DNA of 64,000 nucleotides from positions 859,129-923,128 of the forward strand of contig NW_006766885.1 in assembly GCF_000275845.1 (NCBI RefSeq), given 5' to 3'. A model generated the notes under the pieces. That model was not told the DNA's origin and ran no database searches. It saw nothing but the letters and a program-made list of their open reading frames with translations. The position numbers were made by a program, and so were the translations under genes. Within the stretch, counting starts at the first letter, position 1; each line of letters begins with the position of its first letter. Below, one piece after another: positions 61,334 to 64,000 of the stretch. The DNA comes from Dichomitus squalens LYAD-421 SS1. Lineage: Eukaryota > Basidiomycota > Agaricomycetes > Polyporales > Polyporaceae.

Positions 61334-63275
61334 CTTACGCCAAGGCGCCCTATTATCCGCTCACCTGTCAGTGGACCGCTAATCCATTGAGAACGCGCAC
61401 TCACCATAGGGTCCCACGCAGGGAGCACAACCCTCTCCTCGCCCTCAAACACCTTCACCAGATCCTTCGGCGCAAGCTACTTCGGGATAACCACCTGGTA
61501 CACCCACTCCTCAAACCACCGGTCGCTCATCACGAAGTACCCCTTGTTGCCCTCATTTGGCCCCCACGAGTTCTCGACCTTGTACCGCACCGGGTTCCCC
61601 TCCTTGTCCAAGTGCACCCCCGAAATGACCATCGCGTGCGTCATCTGCGACTCCAGTGTGCGCAGTCGGTCCGCTTTGGAGAGCCCGAATGTGATGTCGA
61701 ACGCGGCCTCGTACTCGAACAACTCTTGGTCCATGATCCCGAGCGGGTCGTTCGAGAACTTGCCCACGTCGCAGCCGAAGAAGACGGGGTGGCCGGCTTT
61801 GATCTGACGCACGACGGCTTGCTTGAGGTTGTCGATCTGCGTATTAACGTCTGCGAGCCCGATCGTCAGATTGTTTCATTTCCATATATTAAGGGGATTC
61901 GTCATGCGTCAGAGCCCGAAGAGGATTGGGACTTACAGAGCACTGGGCGGGCGCGCCAGATGTTCCCGAGTTTGTTGATCGTGTAGAGCTTGCCATACTC
62001 GTTCCGCGGGTCGTGGATGAGCGAGAACGACTCCGCCGGCTATATGGTGAGCACACGTCGGATCAGCTATCTTTCTTTGTCGAGCGTTCTACGCCTTCTT
62101 CTATGTATTTTGCGCTCGTGACTCACCGGGTAGTTATCATACGCGAATGCCTTGTAGAACTCCTTCGGGGTACCCGTCCACGAGCCGGCCTTCCCGCTCT
62201 TATCGTAGTAGTCCCACGTGAACGCCTCGTCCGGCTTCGGCGCCACGCCCAACGTCGCGCTTAACACGACATACACCTCCTTCAGAAGTTCTTCCTTCTT
62301 CGCGCGGAGCTTCACGAGGATTGCCGCGTCGGAGAGGGCGGGATTAGTGCGTGCTCGCGGAGCTTTGTCTTAAGGATTATGTTGAGGGGGCGGGAGAGGG
62401 AGGAGTGGATGGACTCGGGATAGATAGGTTGCGGGACGACGCCGTAGGTCTGTGTACGCGTGAGATTATGCCCGTTTATGGTTAATGAAGGAACGGGGAG
62501 CGAGATGGCGGCGTATGCGGTAGTAACCAAGGAGTAAGGGAGACGGAACGCACTTCGAAGAGGTTGACGGCCATGTCCCACTGGCCGCCATCACTGATGA
62601 GCGACTTGGCGAGGTACTGGATGAGGCGGGCATCGACAGGCAGTTCTGCGAGCTCAATCGAGAGCTCGAGGTAGTAATTGGCCTTGTTCAGTTTGTCCCA
62701 GAAGAACAGGTACGACTGCAGATACAGATATCCAAGTTAGCACGCCGCTGTGTTGAGCCGAGATGCCTCACGCCCATTCGCACGCCCGCCTGCAACGCCG
62801 CCCTCCGTATGTACGACCACGGGAGACTCGGGCTTCTGGCGAACGGTCAACGATAGACGGAACGCACCTGAGAGAGCTGGAGCTCCTCCAAGTTCAGCTT
62901 CTTCTGCACATTGTACCGCAACACGTTGGTCGACGCGAACACCCAGCAGCGGCCCGTGTCCTTCTGGTCCGTGATCGGGCCCGTCTTGAAGTCGAGCTCG
63001 AGATTGAAGACGTGCGGGGTTGCGATGACCGCCTCGCGCCTAAGGAGAGTTTCGTCGAGGTTAGAATGGCTCAAGATCGAGCGCGAGAGCTTGAGCTTGG
63101 GCGACTGTGCGACCGCGCTCTCCCAGCGGTCGACATGGTCCAACCGGAGCGCACCATCCTTCGAAAGCGGGACGGAGATGCGGACGTCGGAGAAGGACTG
63201 GAGGAGGGTCTTCTCGGAGAGATGCGACTCGGCTTCGGGTGCAGGCTGAGTGGCCTTGAATGGTGCAGATCCCAT
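61334..63275 (-). pseudogene. bleomycin hydrolase duplicate, broken
   Basis: A direct duplicate of the gene at 54775-56742 with the same exon layout. The start (MGSAPFKATQPAPE, ATG 63273-63275), the Cys block DTGRCWVFASTNVLRYNV, the His block SQMTHAMVISGVHLD, the Asn block KVENSWGPN and the last mini-exon GALA with TAA (61334-61336) are all preserved. Two lesions kill it. Near 62335-62347 a 34-base deletion relative to the intact copy, after LREHALI, shifts the frame. At 61477-61479 a CAG-to-TAG change turns VVIPKQLAPK into VVIPK-stop. The remaining frame is otherwise clean and strongly similar to the intact copy, so inactivation is recent compared with the duplication, or selection persisted for a time. 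Confidence 0.88.
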
Positions 63276-63577
63276 GGCGGCGCCGAGCTAGATGGAAAGC
63301 AAGGGCGAAAGGACGTAGATAACCAACGATGTCGAACTCCTAAGTAGATAAGGACTCTCTCTCCGCCTCGGGGAGTCGACGCCGGTTCATCGAACTGCAC
63401 TCCATGGGCATGTGCAAGAATCTGCGCGCAGCAGTGATGTTCGTACAGTCGTGCATGTGCGCTTTGCCCCTGAAGTACCTATGGTGCGCAGTGGACTATG
63501 ACCGCTGCCGCGCCCGCTGTGGTTGTCTACGCACTGTTCGTGATCAGGGATATCGCCATAAGACGAGTACAGTCGAC
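63276..63577. repeat. upstream flank of the pseudogene, shared with the intact copy
   Basis: Similar to 56743-57050, including the shared GCCATAAGACGAGTA near the far end. After this point the two loci diverge abruptly. Confidence 0.6.
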
Positions 63578-63584
63578 ACCCTCC

Positions 63585-64000
63585 TAACCCATACCTCTGG
63601 CAACCCATAAACTCCGAAAACCCATAGGATTTTGGCTTTCCCAAGTCGGGATAGGGGGAATTCGACCCCATAACCCATAGGTCCCCAATACCCCATAACC
63701 CATAGCCTTCTAGGGCTCAAAACCCATACGGTAATAGTGGGCACACTGAGATTTTGCTCATCAATAACCCACAAAATACTTGACACATTCTTCCCAGTGT
63801 CCTCCCAGTGTCCATCCACGCTTCGACCATGTTGTGGGTAGGTTAGTGTGTTCGAAATCCCATAGCGCTCCCTCAAAGGGTCAGTAGACGCCTGTTCAGC
63901 CCTCGCTAACTGGGACTTATCAGGGCGCTTATGAGGCGCTAAAGTTCTGGTAGCCCATAACCCCTCAAAACCCATATATTTGGGCCTGTCCCGAGGGCTA
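63585..64000. repeat. AACCCATA-rich repeat running off the window
   Basis: The octamer AACCCATA occurs about seven times between 63587 and 63980, often as CCATAACCCATAGG, with GGGCC/AGGGCT motifs. It begins right where similarity of the bleomycin hydrolase duplicates ends. On the minus strand it stays open for about 140 codons as a Trp/Gly-rich repeat (YGLWVMGYWG-like), which looks like repeat composition, not a gene. It may be the edge of a mobile or satellite element. Confidence 0.55.

Noticed and set aside
61334..63275. Idea that the second bleomycin hydrolase is functional with an unusual intron
   Set aside because: The 34-base deletion is not flanked by GT-AG signals that would restore frame, and a separate in-frame TAG lies further on in a conserved motif.
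63544..63975. 143-codon Trp/Gly-rich frame on the minus strand
   Set aside because: Its sequence simply reads the AACCCATA repeat in one frame; no domain and no ordinary composition.
1..64000. CRISPR array, prophage, biosynthetic cluster or bacterial operon
   Set aside because: No regularly spaced direct repeats, phage genes, PKS/NRPS/terpene synthase genes or prokaryotic gene spacing were seen; the DNA is eukaryotic and intron-rich.

Overview
This window reads as nuclear DNA of a filamentous basidiomycete, probably a wood- or litter-decaying agaricomycete of the polypore type. The evidence is compact genes broken by many 45-80 base GT-AG introns, a GC-rich coding third position, a family-1 cellulose-binding module on a GH5 mannanase, a fungal AreA-type GATA factor, fungal SSU1 transporters and a small secreted 'glycopeptide'-type protein. 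No operons, bacterial genes or viral genes were seen. Exon boundaries were worked out by hand from splice signals and reading-frame continuity. Gene ends are firm where stated, and some starts are tentative.

Layout. 1-11 kb: 5' end of an alpha/beta hydrolase (-), an F-box protein (-), a decayed metallo-beta-lactamase gene (-), a 629-bp PIF/Harbinger-like MITE, a secreted CBM1-GH5 mannanase (-) and a membrane-anchored gamma-glutamyltranspeptidase (-). 11-19 kb: a large disordered protein (+), a UPF0643-like protein (-), a probable accessory subunit of respiratory complex I (+) and a CUS2/Tat-SF1 splicing factor (+). 19-30 kb: a type II PI 4-kinase (LSB6, -), two SSU1-type sulfite exporters placed tail to tail (+/-), a 126-bp foldback transposon and a signal peptide peptidase (+). 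30-36 kb is gene-poor and holds a 33-bp tandem repeat. 36-46 kb: the AreA-like GATA factor (+), a Sec7-PH Arf exchange factor (+) and the small secreted protein (+). 46.7-49.7 kb is again gene-poor. 49.7-53.5 kb: a large coiled-coil/low-complexity protein (+) whose C-terminus looks like a Ulp1-type peptidase fold lacking its cysteine. 54-64 kb: a bleomycin hydrolase (-) and, 4.6 kb further on, a direct duplicate ruined by a 34-base deletion and a nonsense codon. The duplicate's outer edge abuts an AACCCATA-rich repeat that runs off the window.

The genes form no single pathway. Loose themes are sulfur and glutathione/amino-acid handling (SSU1 pair, GGT, bleomycin hydrolase, dead persulfide-dioxygenase-like gene), nitrogen regulation (AreA), membrane traffic (PI4K, Arf-GEF, SPP) and secreted plant-wall degradation (mannanase). 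The observations most worth following are the Cys-less Ulp1-like domain, the two non-autonomous DNA transposons with intact target-site duplications, and the bleomycin hydrolase duplication.
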